Origin: JAHIVN01 sp018816645
GTDB lineage: Bacteria > Patescibacteriota > Dojkabacteria > JAHIVN01
Reading direction: 5' to 3'
DNA length: 64,000 nt
NCBI GenBank assembly: GCA_043816305.1
Contig: JBDRHZ010000012.1
Location: 76,952 to 140,951 of the forward strand
Part shown: positions 1 through 8,719 of the stretch, one piece after another
How the letters are laid out: every line of letters starts with the position of its first letter
How positions within the stretch are numbered: position 1 is the first letter of the stretch
Position numbers and translations under genes: made by a program
Notes under the pieces: model-generated
What the model was told of the DNA's origin: nothing
The model's database searches: none
What the model saw: only the letters and a program-made list of their open reading frames with translations

Positions 1-583
1 ACCTCATGAACTTCCTTGTAAGCTGTTCCTTGTCCATATTTCCGGTGTCATATTCAAGGAAATACCCTAAAACAGCTTCATCTTTCTGCATTTTGAAATA
101 CGAATCCGGTGAAAAGTTGCGTTTGATTGTCTTACCTGTTCTTGTTGATTTAAATGAATAGTGATACAAGGCTTTTTGATCCCCATGCCATTCAAGAAGA
201 TTAAATTCCGGGTAACTAGCCAATTCACACAAAAACTGCTCATACAGCTCAGCTATCTTTACGGTATGTTCCAGCATTGCAAACTGCACCTTCACGCCAT
301 TGTTTGGAATACCAAATTCTTTCGGATTTACACCTCTTGCACTCGCTAAAATGTCTACACCAAGCTTTGTCAAATAAATGACCTTCCAGTTATTGCCATA
401 ATAAAAACATTTAATAAAACCCCTCTGCTCAAGTCTATTAACAATCCTGCTAATATTCTGTCTGAACGCATACAATTTCTCTTTTTTCGCAATCTTAACT
501 AAAACCTTTAAAGGTAAATACCTAAATGAATTCACTATATCCAGTATCTCTATTTGATTGTAAGTTATTCTTATATTCTTCAT
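1..583 (-). CDS. Replication-relaxation family protein (partial, runs off left edge)
   Basis: Reading the minus strand from the ATG at 583 gives an open frame to the window edge, about 194 codons without a stop. The N-terminal ~70 residues look like a winged helix (ITYNQIEILDIVNSFRY, then VNRLEQRGFIKCF). The visible end carries LLEWHGDQKALYHYSF and LEYDTGN, which fits the replication-relaxation family (PF13814), small DNA-binding proteins found beside coupling-protein genes on conjugative elements. It lies 132 bp downstream of the coupling ATPase on the same strand, so it is probably the next gene of the transfer module. The C-terminus is missing only because the window ends. Family assignment is from remembered motifs. 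Confidence 0.75.
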   Translation of the reverse strand, partial: MKNIRITYNQIEILDIVNSFRYLPLKVLVKIAKKEKLYAFRQNISRIVNRLEQRGFIKCFYYGNNWKVIYLTKLGVDILASARGVNPKEFGIPNNGVKVQFAMLEHTVKIAELYEQFLCELASYPEFNLLEWHGDQKALYHYSFKSTRTGKTIKRNFSPDSYFKMQKDEAVLGYFLEYDTGNMDKEQLTRKFMR

Positions 584-680
584 ATATTCTATTATTCTAT
601 ACTCTCTTACTGTTCCGCCCGCCGATTCAATCCATCGGATTAGATTAACAAGTTACACACACAGTTAATCGTAGTCGAGG

Positions 681-721
681 GAGTGATTGGGTGGAGTCCG
701 AAGGAGTCCACCCAATCACTC
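681..721 (-). terminator. Large stem-loop at the 3' end of the coupling-protein gene
   Basis: Two perfectly complementary 15-base arms (681-695 and 707-721) flank an 11-base loop. The right arm covers the stop codon at 716-718. There is no T-run on either side, so it is not a classical intrinsic terminator. It could stabilise the operon's 3' end, attenuate transcription into the replication-relaxation gene, or be a DNA site used by the element. Confidence 0.5.
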
Positions 722-3430
722 ATCACCGAGACTGAATAAGGCGGAAGGAACAGCATTTTCGTAACTTTTATCTAACTTAACTATATTGGTGCCACTGACT
801 GCGCGAGTGCATCCAGTCTGAACCCTCTTAGAGTTATTCAATTTACAACCTTCATTGATCCAATCCCTTCTAATTTTTATCTCGTTTTCAATCTGCTGTT
901 TAGTTTTCCCGTATTTTTCATAGGATTCCGAAATAAACTCGTCAATAACATCTTCTGTAAAATTGGGTTCTCGTTCTTTCGGTACGTATATCGAAAACAC
1001 ATCTTCACCTGCTTTTACGTTTGCATGAAATTCGGAAACTTCCATTACTTCCTGTTCTAATACTTTTCCCTGTAAGTCTTTTGATACCATCATAGAATCC
1101 TCTAAACCGCACCTGTAATAAATCTTGTTTTTGACATTACCCATAACAGAGTGGAAAACATCATCAGGCAACTGCTGGAAGAATTGATGAGCAAGTATCA
1201 ATTCAAGCTTAAACTTCCGAGCTTCTGATAGAGCTTGGGAAAAGTCAGAGCTTGCAAAATTCTGAAATTCATCTGCATATACTACGAATGGCTTTCTCTC
1301 TTTTTGAGCGAACCTTTTAGCCTCAAACCATACCTTTGACATAAGCATTGAGCCGAGTAAGCTCATGCCTTCTTCTCCTATGTTTTTAGATGATAAATTA
1401 ACCAGCAGAACTTTCGAGTTTTTTATAACATCACCAAAATCAACCGAGCTTTGAGATTGTCCGAATGTGTACAAAAGTATCCCTGTAAGTATCTGTGAAA
1501 GTTTATTATCAAAGCCCTGCCGTATCTCCTGCCAGTTTTTCGATTCTGAATAGTTAGGAAGAGTGTCCTCCCAAAATGATCTTAATCCTTCATATCTTTC
1601 AAATTCGATAAATTCTTTGACTTTTTCTGCAAATTCTTCATCAAATATAAGGTTTCGCACTTCTATCAGTGTAGGTGCGTGATTCTTTATAAAATTTACC
1701 GCCTTATCAGTACTTCCATTTTTCTTTATCCATTCATTCTGAAACACCATAAGCGTTTTCATTGCGTTTATAAGCATTGGTTTGCCTGTTGTTCCCATTC
1801 CTGCATCAGGATTTGTCCTTTTCATTATCTTTTCTATTAACTTAAAATTTGAGTCAATAATCAGATCAATTTCACGCTCAGTCATACCAACTGCATAAAG
1901 CGGATTAAACCCAAAGTAAAACTTTTCACTTCTTGTATCCCATGCAATGATTTTCTTTGACTGCTGAAAGTTATTATGTAACCTTTGTAGAATTTCCATG
2001 AAAAAGTCCTCGTGAGGATCCATTAGGATTAACCCTCGCTTATCTCCTTTTACAAGATTGTTATCAATGTCCTGTAATATGAAGTTTTTAAGGATTGTTG
2101 ATTTCCCTGTACCCGTCTGACCCGTTATTACAATATGCCTTTTTCTGTTTTCGGAAGGAAGATAAACACGGTACTGCTTCTCGTGAGTGTTATTTATTCC
2201 AAGTATTAAATCTTCTTTCTCCTGCTTCGACCGATATTGCTTCTTTGCCGGTATATCAGGCGCTATGAAATGATCAATTGAAGGATCAAATATGTTTTGA
2301 GGCAGGTGATAGAGCATTGATATCTCCCTTGATGACAATGTGCCTTGTGAAGTAAAAATCTCTTTAAAAAAAGGAAACAATTTGTCTTCTGGGTAAATAA
2401 ACCTTGTTTTTACATCCGTATAACTTTTTCCATTTTTTCTAATAAGTCTGTTCTGAGTTTCACTTTTCATAGATTCAAGTGCCTGTTCAATCGCATCCAG
2501 TTTGTTTCTGATGTCTTTTCCTTCTGCAATAACTCTAATACATGTTGAAAACGAGGTTTTGTATTTTTCATCCATCAAGCTGTTAAATGTTTGCAGTTCT
2601 TCTTTATCAATAAAGATTTTTCTAGGGTCTTGATCTGGCAGTATCATTACAGGATCAAGTGAATTCTGTTTATTTGAAAACATTTTGCTAACTTCGGAGA
2701 GTAGTTTCATTGTAAGTAAAGGCAAAAGAGGCAATAGGTACAAAAAGTACACCTCAAAGTGAGATAAAAATACAGTCAACCATGTAACCTCTTTTTTCAC
2801 TAGTCTGAAATTCTCCTTTGCCATTCTCAAAGCTTCTTTATCAAGCTTTACTGGACTTAGTACTACCTGAAAAAGCACCTTATCTTCCATTTCCATCCCT
2901 GACAGCGCTGTTAATAAATCTTGAATTGGATCCATGCCCTCAAAATCCTTTACATCCATAAGCGTGTAAACATCGTGCTTTAGAGCTTTATATTCATTTA
3001 TTTCGGCTTTTTCCTTCTTGAAACTTTGTATCGGGTCATCTTCAAGTGTTTTAATCTGAATTCGCTCTTTGTAGGTACTATAGAGGTTGAGCTTGACTAA
3101 ATCCTGTATAGATTTTGTTGGAGTCCATACAAGGAATTTAATCCCTGAATAATCAGCATGTATTTCAAACGAAATTCTGCTTTTTTTAACAGAAGCAGTC
3201 AGATTATCAATAAAACGTTGAAGCGAAAATCTTTCTCCCTGCTTCGTTTTTGAATCAATTAATGAATATTTAGGCGGAATTATCTGCATGACAAAACCAG
3301 TCTCTTTTCGAGCTTTATACTTTATGATAATCAGGATGATGAAATATCTAACTGCCATAAAAAGACTTACTCCAAGCGAAGCAATTATCAGTATAATTAT
3401 TCTTTTGTCCTGTAATAAGGCTTGAATCAT
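716..3430 (-). CDS. VirD4/TraD-like type IV coupling ATPase
   Basis: This 904-residue protein would couple DNA to the secretion channel. Two hydrophobic segments are seen, near residues 13-35 and near 225-245. A P-loop ATPase domain follows: Walker A GQTGTGKST near residue 435, then LILMDPHEDF, and a Walker B-like FVVYADEFQNF near 715. The tail (residues ~790-904) is charged. This layout matches the DUF87/TraD-like ATPases of CPR transfer operons and is longer than many VirD4 proteins. The start overlaps the preceding HTH gene by 4 nt (ATGA), implying translational coupling. The substrate is not shown by the sequence, and no relaxase gene is present in the window. Confidence 0.85.
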   Translation of the reverse strand: MIQALLQDKRIIILIIASLGVSLFMAVRYFIILIIIKYKARKETGFVMQIIPPKYSLIDSKTKQGERFSLQRFIDNLTASVKKSRISFEIHADYSGIKFLVWTPTKSIQDLVKLNLYSTYKERIQIKTLEDDPIQSFKKEKAEINEYKALKHDVYTLMDVKDFEGMDPIQDLLTALSGMEMEDKVLFQVVLSPVKLDKEALRMAKENFRLVKKEVTWLTVFLSHFEVYFLYLLPLLPLLTMKLLSEVSKMFSNKQNSLDPVMILPDQDPRKIFIDKEELQTFNSLMDEKYKTSFSTCIRVIAEGKDIRNKLDAIEQALESMKSETQNRLIRKNGKSYTDVKTRFIYPEDKLFPFFKEIFTSQGTLSSREISMLYHLPQNIFDPSIDHFIAPDIPAKKQYRSKQEKEDLILGINNTHEKQYRVYLPSENRKRHIVITGQTGTGKSTILKNFILQDIDNNLVKGDKRGLILMDPHEDFFMEILQRLHNNFQQSKKIIAWDTRSEKFYFGFNPLYAVGMTEREIDLIIDSNFKLIEKIMKRTNPDAGMGTTGKPMLINAMKTLMVFQNEWIKKNGSTDKAVNFIKNHAPTLIEVRNLIFDEEFAEKVKEFIEFERYEGLRSFWEDTLPNYSESKNWQEIRQGFDNKLSQILTGILLYTFGQSQSSVDFGDVIKNSKVLLVNLSSKNIGEEGMSLLGSMLMSKVWFEAKRFAQKERKPFVVYADEFQNFASSDFSQALSEARKFKLELILAHQFFQQLPDDVFHSVMGNVKNKIYYRCGLEDSMMVSKDLQGKVLEQEVMEVSEFHANVKAGEDVFSIYVPKEREPNFTEDVIDEFISESYEKYGKTKQQIENEIKIRRDWINEGCKLNNSKRVQTGCTRAVSGTNIVKLDKSYENAVPSALFSLGDE

Positions 3431-4230
3431 AATTGTGACTTTGTAATAAAAGATTCTTTGAATTTGTTAATCATGTTTTGATACTTCTCCTGTTTCCGCC
3501 TTTCATCGTTCTTCTGCATGAGCTTTTTAAGAATAGATACAAACCAACCTGCCGGATTTTTCAGGAAGGTCGTTCCATCAACTTGATCTGTACGGATCAT
3601 TCGTCTTGTATCGTTAAGTGCAGATTGAATATCATCCTGTTTTATCTCACCTTTGTTCTTTCGATTTATAAGATTCTGGTAGTACTTGATACTTTTTTCA
3701 TCACTAAGTTCTTTCGCTAAAGCTACAGCCTCGCTGTCAAAAGAGTTCAGATTAATTTTTCCGTTGGCGTTGCTTAACGTTAACGGCTTCTTATATTCTT
3801 TCTTTTTATATTCATCTTCTTCTACTTTATGCACAGTCCCTTGTGCATCTGGTTGCATACTCTTTTGTGCTTCTGGATGCACACATCCTTGTGCATCAGA
3901 AGATTTAGTTAAAGCTTTACTAAGCGGTAAAATGTAATAAATATTAGTTTTTTTAAGACCTCTTCTGCACCAACTTATAAGACCGGATTCCTTCAACTCT
4001 TTTAGAAACTTCTGAACAGTATTTCTATGAACTCCCAAGTCCTTTGCAAGCCTATCCTGACCCGGAAAACATTTCTCTTTCTGCCATGCGTAATCTAAAA
4101 GCAAAGCGTATACGACCTTTGCCTGCATAGATAAATTGGATGTCCTCAATACGCTTCTAGGTATCTGACAGAAGCCATGCTTCAGCGTTTTATCAAGAAT
4201 TTCAATTGTGTCTTTGATCTCTTCACTCAT
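3427..4230 (-). CDS. Winged-helix initiator-like protein (HTH_36 type)
   Basis: The protein has 267 residues. Residues ~15-105 form a helix-turn-helix domain (FCQIPRSVLRTSNLSMQAKVVYALLLD region, then RLAKDLGVHRNTVQKFLKEL) of the kind found in plasmid replication initiators and DnaD-like proteins. Residues ~112-140 contain three related 8-residue units (DAQGCVHP, EAQKSMQP, DAQGTVHK). These are the translation of 24-bp DNA repeats. The C-terminal part is helical and ends in a basic stretch (KKLMQKNDERRKQEK). The gene sits between the cell-wall hydrolase and the coupling ATPase with overlapping ends. An element replication or regulatory role is inferred from fold and context. Confidence 0.7.
   Translation of the reverse strand: MSEEIKDTIEILDKTLKHGFCQIPRSVLRTSNLSMQAKVVYALLLDYAWQKEKCFPGQDRLAKDLGVHRNTVQKFLKELKESGLISWCRRGLKKTNIYYILPLSKALTKSSDAQGCVHPEAQKSMQPDAQGTVHKVEEDEYKKKEYKKPLTLSNANGKINLNSFDSEAVALAKELSDEKSIKYYQNLINRKNKGEIKQDDIQSALNDTRRMIRTDQVDGTTFLKNPAGWFVSILKKLMQKNDERRKQEKYQNMINKFKESFITKSQL
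3817..3900. repeat. Iteron-like 24-bp direct repeats inside the initiator-like gene
   Basis: TTGTGC recurs at 3841, 3865 and 3889, exactly 24 bp apart, with similar following sequence (CATCTGGTTGCATAC, then CTTCTGGATGCACAC). A weaker unit precedes them at 3817-3840, ending TATGCACAGTCCC. Each unit contains an imperfect dyad GTGCW-N6-TGCAY. In RepA_N-type plasmids the origin lies within the rep gene as such repeats, so this is a candidate initiator-binding site or origin. Confidence 0.6.
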
Positions 4231-5273
4231 TAGTTTGGAAATAAAAATGGGGTAGGATCAATATTGTTCCATCCTCCTGAACTATTCTTTTCATACACTC
4301 CCACATGAGTATGAACTCCTGTAGAAAAGCCTGTACTGCCCATAAGACAGATTGGATCTCCATACTTAACAGTTGACTGGTCTTGGGCTATAAAAGCACT
4401 ACAATGACAGTACAAGACTTTGTAGTAATCATTTGTGATGTATGAGCATAAAGCTCCGTTTCCATCTTTGAAATTTGAAACTTTTCCTGCAACAATTGTT
4501 CTATTTATTGCATCAGTTGAACCTTTACCCGGATTCTCCTGATACCATATATAAGAAGGGACAAGATCAACTCCTTTATGAACATTCTTAACTCCATTTA
4601 TTACTCGAACTACGTTATATCCTGAAGTAACCGTAACTAGATCAGATCGATTCAAACCGACAGGGTTACCGTATGGGATTAAAAGCATACCGACATACAT
4701 CTGGTACTGCTCGTAGACTTCATCTTTTTTAGGGTATGAGTAAGCGTAAATCTTTGTCTTAGCATCTCCACTTGTCTGCGAAAGGATATTTGAGAGTGTG
4801 AAATAGTTATCACAAAGATCACCTTCGGTGATGTTTCCGTTGTTATCTCCGTCAGTTTTATACGTATCCCAATCACTTTGAGATATTTCAAGAAAGCCGA
4901 TTCCTGAGCCTCTATGAGTACCGTCAAAATTTGCAACCACTTTGCCATATGAAGCAATTAGCTCATACTCCTGATTGAATTTCCTACTTGATTTATCAAT
5001 ACATTCCTTGTGTTCAGTTGGAATTTCATCAAGAAGCCCTCTATAGCCTGCTAATACTTGATAAGCGATAGCTTCTAGTGCGAATATGCCAAAAAAGAAA
5101 ACAACCACACAAGCGATAAGTATCTTGAACTTGTTTTTCCAGATAATGTTTACGAGGATTGGTCCAACAACAGGTGCAACTTTGTTTGAAGCCAAGCCTA
5201 TTACGTCTCCGACAAGACTGTCCCCAATTTCTACTACATTTTTTGTTGTATTTAACACTTTGTTTTCTTCCAC
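4230..5273 (-). CDS. Membrane-anchored cell-wall hydrolase: SLT-like domain plus M23 peptidase
   Basis: The protein has 347 residues and takes the VirB1-like role of opening peptidoglycan for the secretion channel. A membrane segment lies at ~50-72. Residues ~105-205 resemble a lytic transglycosylase (GIGFLEISQSDW, an EF-hand-like DGDNNGNITEGD, then a helix like the usual ANYL region). However, the expected catalytic Glu of the KxES motif is Val (YGKVVANF). The C-terminal domain is an M23 endopeptidase with HKGVDL and HTHVGVYE zinc ligands, so peptide-bridge cleavage is the likely remaining activity. The ends overlap both neighbouring genes by 1 nt. Confidence 0.8.
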   Translation of the reverse strand: MEENKVLNTTKNVVEIGDSLVGDVIGLASNKVAPVVGPILVNIIWKNKFKILIACVVVFFFGIFALEAIAYQVLAGYRGLLDEIPTEHKECIDKSSRKFNQEYELIASYGKVVANFDGTHRGSGIGFLEISQSDWDTYKTDGDNNGNITEGDLCDNYFTLSNILSQTSGDAKTKIYAYSYPKKDEVYEQYQMYVGMLLIPYGNPVGLNRSDLVTVTSGYNVVRVINGVKNVHKGVDLVPSYIWYQENPGKGSTDAINRTIVAGKVSNFKDGNGALCSYITNDYYKVLYCHCSAFIAQDQSTVKYGDPICLMGSTGFSTGVHTHVGVYEKNSSGGWNNIDPTPFLFPN

Positions 5274-6142
5274 TACTGCACGATAATTGAAAAGTTAGAA
5301 TTAACCGTTAAACCGTCTTTCGTTACTCTTATGTTTCCCGAAATACTCCCTTTGTTTCCTGCTGGTACAGTAAAGCTGACACTTGTATTTCCACTTGAAT
5401 TTGATGAAGGCAGGTTATAGGTAGCTGATCCTGACTGCCAATTTACAGTTACAGATCCAGAAGCACTGTTTACAGGGCTTCCGTTTTGATCTTTTACTGA
5501 ACAATCAAGTGAAACTGTTTGACCGATAAAAGGCTGGGTATTGGTTATTGAACAATGAAGTTTAAGTCCAGTTATCGGGTTTGGTTTTGGATCAGGAATG
5601 GGTTCTGGTGTTGGTTCCGGTTGTACAATCGGTTTAGGATTTTCAATTTTCGGTATTTCAACCTTTTCTTCCTGTTTTGGTTCTTCCTTTTTCTCTTCCT
5701 CACGAACAACGACTATCCGCTTATTTTTCTTCGTACCTTCAGGAGTTTCGACTTCAACCATAATTTCGTTTTGACCAATAATTAAATCTATCTTTCTTTC
5801 AAAAATACCTTCCGGATTAACTTCTGCCTGTTGTCCGTTAATCCATGCTTTATTCTCTTTATTTGTTAAAGCAACTGCAGTAATAGTTAGATCTTTTGTT
5901 CTAAATCCATCTGTGAGATTCTGAAATTCAAGTGTAATTTCCGGATGTTCGTCAATAACTTGATCTTCTTCCGAAACAGGTTTATTGTCTTGGCTATTTG
6001 CAAAATTAAACCCTCCCTTGAGGTATATTTCTACAGAAAGCGATATCGCAAATAGAACAAGAACGATGCTTATTAAGAAAAAGTATCCGTGTTTTAAATT
6101 TTTCTCTATCTCATTTGTTTTCATTCTGTCTTTGTCTGTCAA
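5273..6142 (-). CDS. Membrane-anchored Ig-like protein of the transfer operon
   Basis: The protein has 289 residues with one N-terminal membrane segment (~20-42), a first Ig-like domain (~65-145, ending GTKKNKRIVVV), a rigid linker rich in Glu, Lys and Pro (~148-188), and a second Ig-like domain (~193-289, LHCSITNTQPFIGQTVSLDC). The topology suggests an extracellular structural part of the secretion apparatus. The given start overlaps VirB4 by 32 nt. The internal ATG (MKTNEIEK) at 6124 is an equally possible start. No enzymatic motif is seen. Confidence 0.6.
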   Translation of the reverse strand: MTDKDRMKTNEIEKNLKHGYFFLISIVLVLFAISLSVEIYLKGGFNFANSQDNKPVSEEDQVIDEHPEITLEFQNLTDGFRTKDLTITAVALTNKENKAWINGQQAEVNPEGIFERKIDLIIGQNEIMVEVETPEGTKKNKRIVVVREEEKKEEPKQEEKVEIPKIENPKPIVQPEPTPEPIPDPKPNPITGLKLHCSITNTQPFIGQTVSLDCSVKDQNGSPVNSASGSVTVNWQSGSATYNLPSSNSSGNTSVSFTVPAGNKGSISGNIRVTKDGLTVNSNFSIIVQ

Positions 6143-7958
6143 GTTTTGCTAAATCCTCAGCACTGGAAGAGTAAAGTCTTCTTTCGTGAGGTGTTGCGTA
6201 AATAAAGATATGGGAATGAGTATTTCCTTTAATAAATAGTGCCTGACCTTTTGTAAGTCTTGTAATATAGTCTTTCTCAATATCTGAAAGATCAAAGGCT
6301 TTTGCCAAACTTGGAATAGATTGCTTCTTTTGAGCAAGTATCAATGCGGTATCAGCATTTTTTGCAATAACACTTCCTTGAGGAGAGTTAAGAAAGTCAT
6401 CAACATCCTGCGATATACAGATAACACCTAAGTTGTACTTTCTACCTCGCCTTACTAAATCCTCAATAAAGTTTGCAGATGATTCATCCTTGAGTAGTAA
6501 GTGTGCTTCATCAATTATCAGGATTTTTCTTTTTCTGTTTGATAAGACTTTCTGCCAGATAAAGTTTGAAAGATAATAAATAGAAGCCTGCTTTTCTTGA
6601 TCAGGAACTTTTTGAATGTTGAACACAACCATTGGAGAATCAAAATCGACATCGCTTGTTGAAGGGTTATCATATAAATCTCCAAGCTCTCCCTGCTTGG
6701 AGTATTCAAGCAGTTCTACAGCAATTCGTTTTCCCTCTTTACCTTCTTTTTCAAAGCTGACTATTAAATCTGATATAGTGGGTGCGGGGTTAGAATATGT
6801 TGACGGATCGTCAAGTAGAACTCCCTTTTTTACATAAGTGTTATTTACAGCCTTACTGATAATTCCTTTGTTATATGCTTGTTCTGACAGCCAGATTTTT
6901 AGAAGTCCTTTCACCACACCAAGGTGAGTCCGCATAACTTCTTTTGAATCAACTTCGGTTGAAAAAAACTCAAGAGGATTAACCTTAGTCGTGCTTTCCG
7001 GATTAATATCAATACTTGTTCCTCCTACATGGTCACATAGCGCTTTAAACTCTCCTTCCGGATCAATTACATAGACATTTATTCCTCTAAATAAGCTTCT
7101 GTATGCTTCCAATTTTGCAGAGAAACTTTTTCCTGCACCTGATGTAGCAAATATAATTCCATTGTAGTTCTTTGATGTTCTAGAAAACCTGTCAAACCTG
7201 ATTTTCTCTCCTCCGATTGTAATTCCATAAAAAATACCATCAGGATCATTAAGTGTTGCAGTAGTAAAAGGAAGCGAAGATGATACATTTGAGCTCGTTA
7301 GGTAAAACTCTTCATTAACGAAATCAACTCCTGACGGCAGAAACGATTCAATACCTTCTTTCTGTTTATATATAAGCTGGTGAAGCTTCAACTGCTTTGC
7401 ATATGTTAAATCTTTTAATGCCTTGTCGCTTTTTGAAAGTTTAGATAGGTTCGGAGCTGACAGCTTTATATACATTGTCATTGAATAAAGCTTCTCAATA
7501 CCTCTTACAATTGCGTCCTCAATGCTTTTAGCGTCTGAGATCGCTTGTTCCAAGTCGATTGTATGGAGCTTTCCCTTTTCTGCCTTATCAAAATACTGAG
7601 CAGATAAATTAACAATCCTGTTCCTAAGTCCTGAAAGTGCTTTTTGGGGATCAATAGGTTTTACAAACTGAGATAAAACAATTGGTTCGCTGTAATTAGT
7701 TAGATCGTAAAGCCAATTAGGGTAAATAATCTGTGGAAATTCCGATATCACATATGTCTGGATAATTCCGTCCCCAAGATCAATAAACCTGCCTTTATTC
7801 TGAAACTCGTAAACAAGGTTGTCATCAGGAGAAAGCTTTGCAATTTCCTGCTTTCGAATCGAATCCCTGATAAATTCACGACCTTTTAATTCAACTTTTC
7901 CATTTAAGTCCTTAAAAGCCCATTTTGACTGTTTTGCAAAATATTTGATAAAGTTCAT
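6111..7958 (-). CDS. virB4: VirB4-like secretion ATPase
   Basis: This 615-residue cytoplasmic ATPase would power pilus assembly and substrate transfer. Residues ~1-240 are the VirB4-type N-terminal domain. The ATPase core follows: Walker A FATSGAGKSFSAK near residue 273, YVIDPEGEFKAL near 300, Walker B ILIIDEAHLLL near 480, a DLVRRGRKYNLGV helix, and ICISQDVDDFL. Length and motif order match VirB4/TraC/ConE proteins. It overlaps the PrgI-like gene by 4 nt at its start, which fits the usual PrgI-VirB4 order. This is the firmest marker that the operon is a type IV secretion system. Confidence 0.92.
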   Translation of the reverse strand: MNFIKYFAKQSKWAFKDLNGKVELKGREFIRDSIRKQEIAKLSPDDNLVYEFQNKGRFIDLGDGIIQTYVISEFPQIIYPNWLYDLTNYSEPIVLSQFVKPIDPQKALSGLRNRIVNLSAQYFDKAEKGKLHTIDLEQAISDAKSIEDAIVRGIEKLYSMTMYIKLSAPNLSKLSKSDKALKDLTYAKQLKLHQLIYKQKEGIESFLPSGVDFVNEEFYLTSSNVSSSLPFTTATLNDPDGIFYGITIGGEKIRFDRFSRTSKNYNGIIFATSGAGKSFSAKLEAYRSLFRGINVYVIDPEGEFKALCDHVGGTSIDINPESTTKVNPLEFFSTEVDSKEVMRTHLGVVKGLLKIWLSEQAYNKGIISKAVNNTYVKKGVLLDDPSTYSNPAPTISDLIVSFEKEGKEGKRIAVELLEYSKQGELGDLYDNPSTSDVDFDSPMVVFNIQKVPDQEKQASIYYLSNFIWQKVLSNRKRKILIIDEAHLLLKDESSANFIEDLVRRGRKYNLGVICISQDVDDFLNSPQGSVIAKNADTALILAQKKQSIPSLAKAFDLSDIEKDYITRLTKGQALFIKGNTHSHIFIYATPHERRLYSSSAEDLAKLDRQRQNENK

Positions 7959-8719
7959 TTCAACTGTTTTTCTAAGATAAGATTTGATAAATTCAAAATT
8001 TCCGTTGTTGATAATTGAATAAGCCTTACTTTCGTCTGCTCTAAAAGTTTTCCAAATGAGTTTTCTTGATCTTCCAATTTGGTCTTTGCGTCATCAAGCC
8101 CTTTAGCATATGAAGTGAGTATCAAATAAAAACTTCTCTCCATTGTCTGCGTTAAATCTTGATACTCAAGCAGGTATTCCTTACACCTTTTTTGCATTAA
8201 CCCTGACAGGTTTTTATATCTGTTTATTTCAGTAGCAAGGCTTTTATCATGAGTTGAAAATTTCTGAACTGTAATAATCTGAATCTGATTTTTAAGCGCA
8301 AATAAAGCCTGTTGAAGATACTTCTTAAATGCAAAAATCTCTTCTTCACTGCTCATTGAGAGATTGATCGGCTCAATTTGATACACTTTTGAATACTGGC
8401 TATCAGAAACAATGACTATTCCTTCTGACACGTCTCTGCCAAGTGCGATTCTCTGCTTCTTGTGAGAGAAAATATGTTTAAGCATATCAAGGATAAAAAC
8501 ATGAAGTGGTCTTCCGTAAGCGTCAAAAAGAAAAGGGAGAAGCAAAGTACCGACAACAATTTCCCCCAAAATCTTCTGGTCAACGGTTGAAAGGTACGAA
8601 GTCGTCCAAACAATAAAAGATAATCCAATACCGATGAATATCAGAAAATTCCTTCTGTTCAATACCACTGATAAAAGCCCTGTTTCTCTATTTAGTTTTG
8701 GCGGTACGATTTCCTGCAT
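7955..8719 (-). CDS. PrgI-like (VirB3-type) inner-membrane protein
   Basis: The protein has 254 residues. It starts MQEIVPPKLNRE and then has two adjacent membrane helices (~27-45 and ~50-68), the pattern of PrgI family proteins (PF12666) that stand in for VirB3 in Gram-positive-type systems. A helical cytoplasmic region of ~150 residues follows, longer than minimal PrgI proteins and possibly a VirB4-docking part. It overlaps the VirB6-like gene by 32 nt and the VirB4 gene by 4 nt. The start has no good alternative, so the long overlap appears real. Confidence 0.75.
   Translation of the reverse strand: MQEIVPPKLNRETGLLSVVLNRRNFLIFIGIGLSFIVWTTSYLSTVDQKILGEIVVGTLLLPFLFDAYGRPLHVFILDMLKHIFSHKKQRIALGRDVSEGIVIVSDSQYSKVYQIEPINLSMSSEEEIFAFKKYLQQALFALKNQIQIITVQKFSTHDKSLATEINRYKNLSGLMQKRCKEYLLEYQDLTQTMERSFYLILTSYAKGLDDAKTKLEDQENSFGKLLEQTKVRLIQLSTTEILNLSNLILEKQLK

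Noticed and set aside
3817..3900. Possible CRISPR array
   Set aside because: The repeats are directly abutting 24-bp units with no spacers, inside a coding gene. No cas genes are present in the window.
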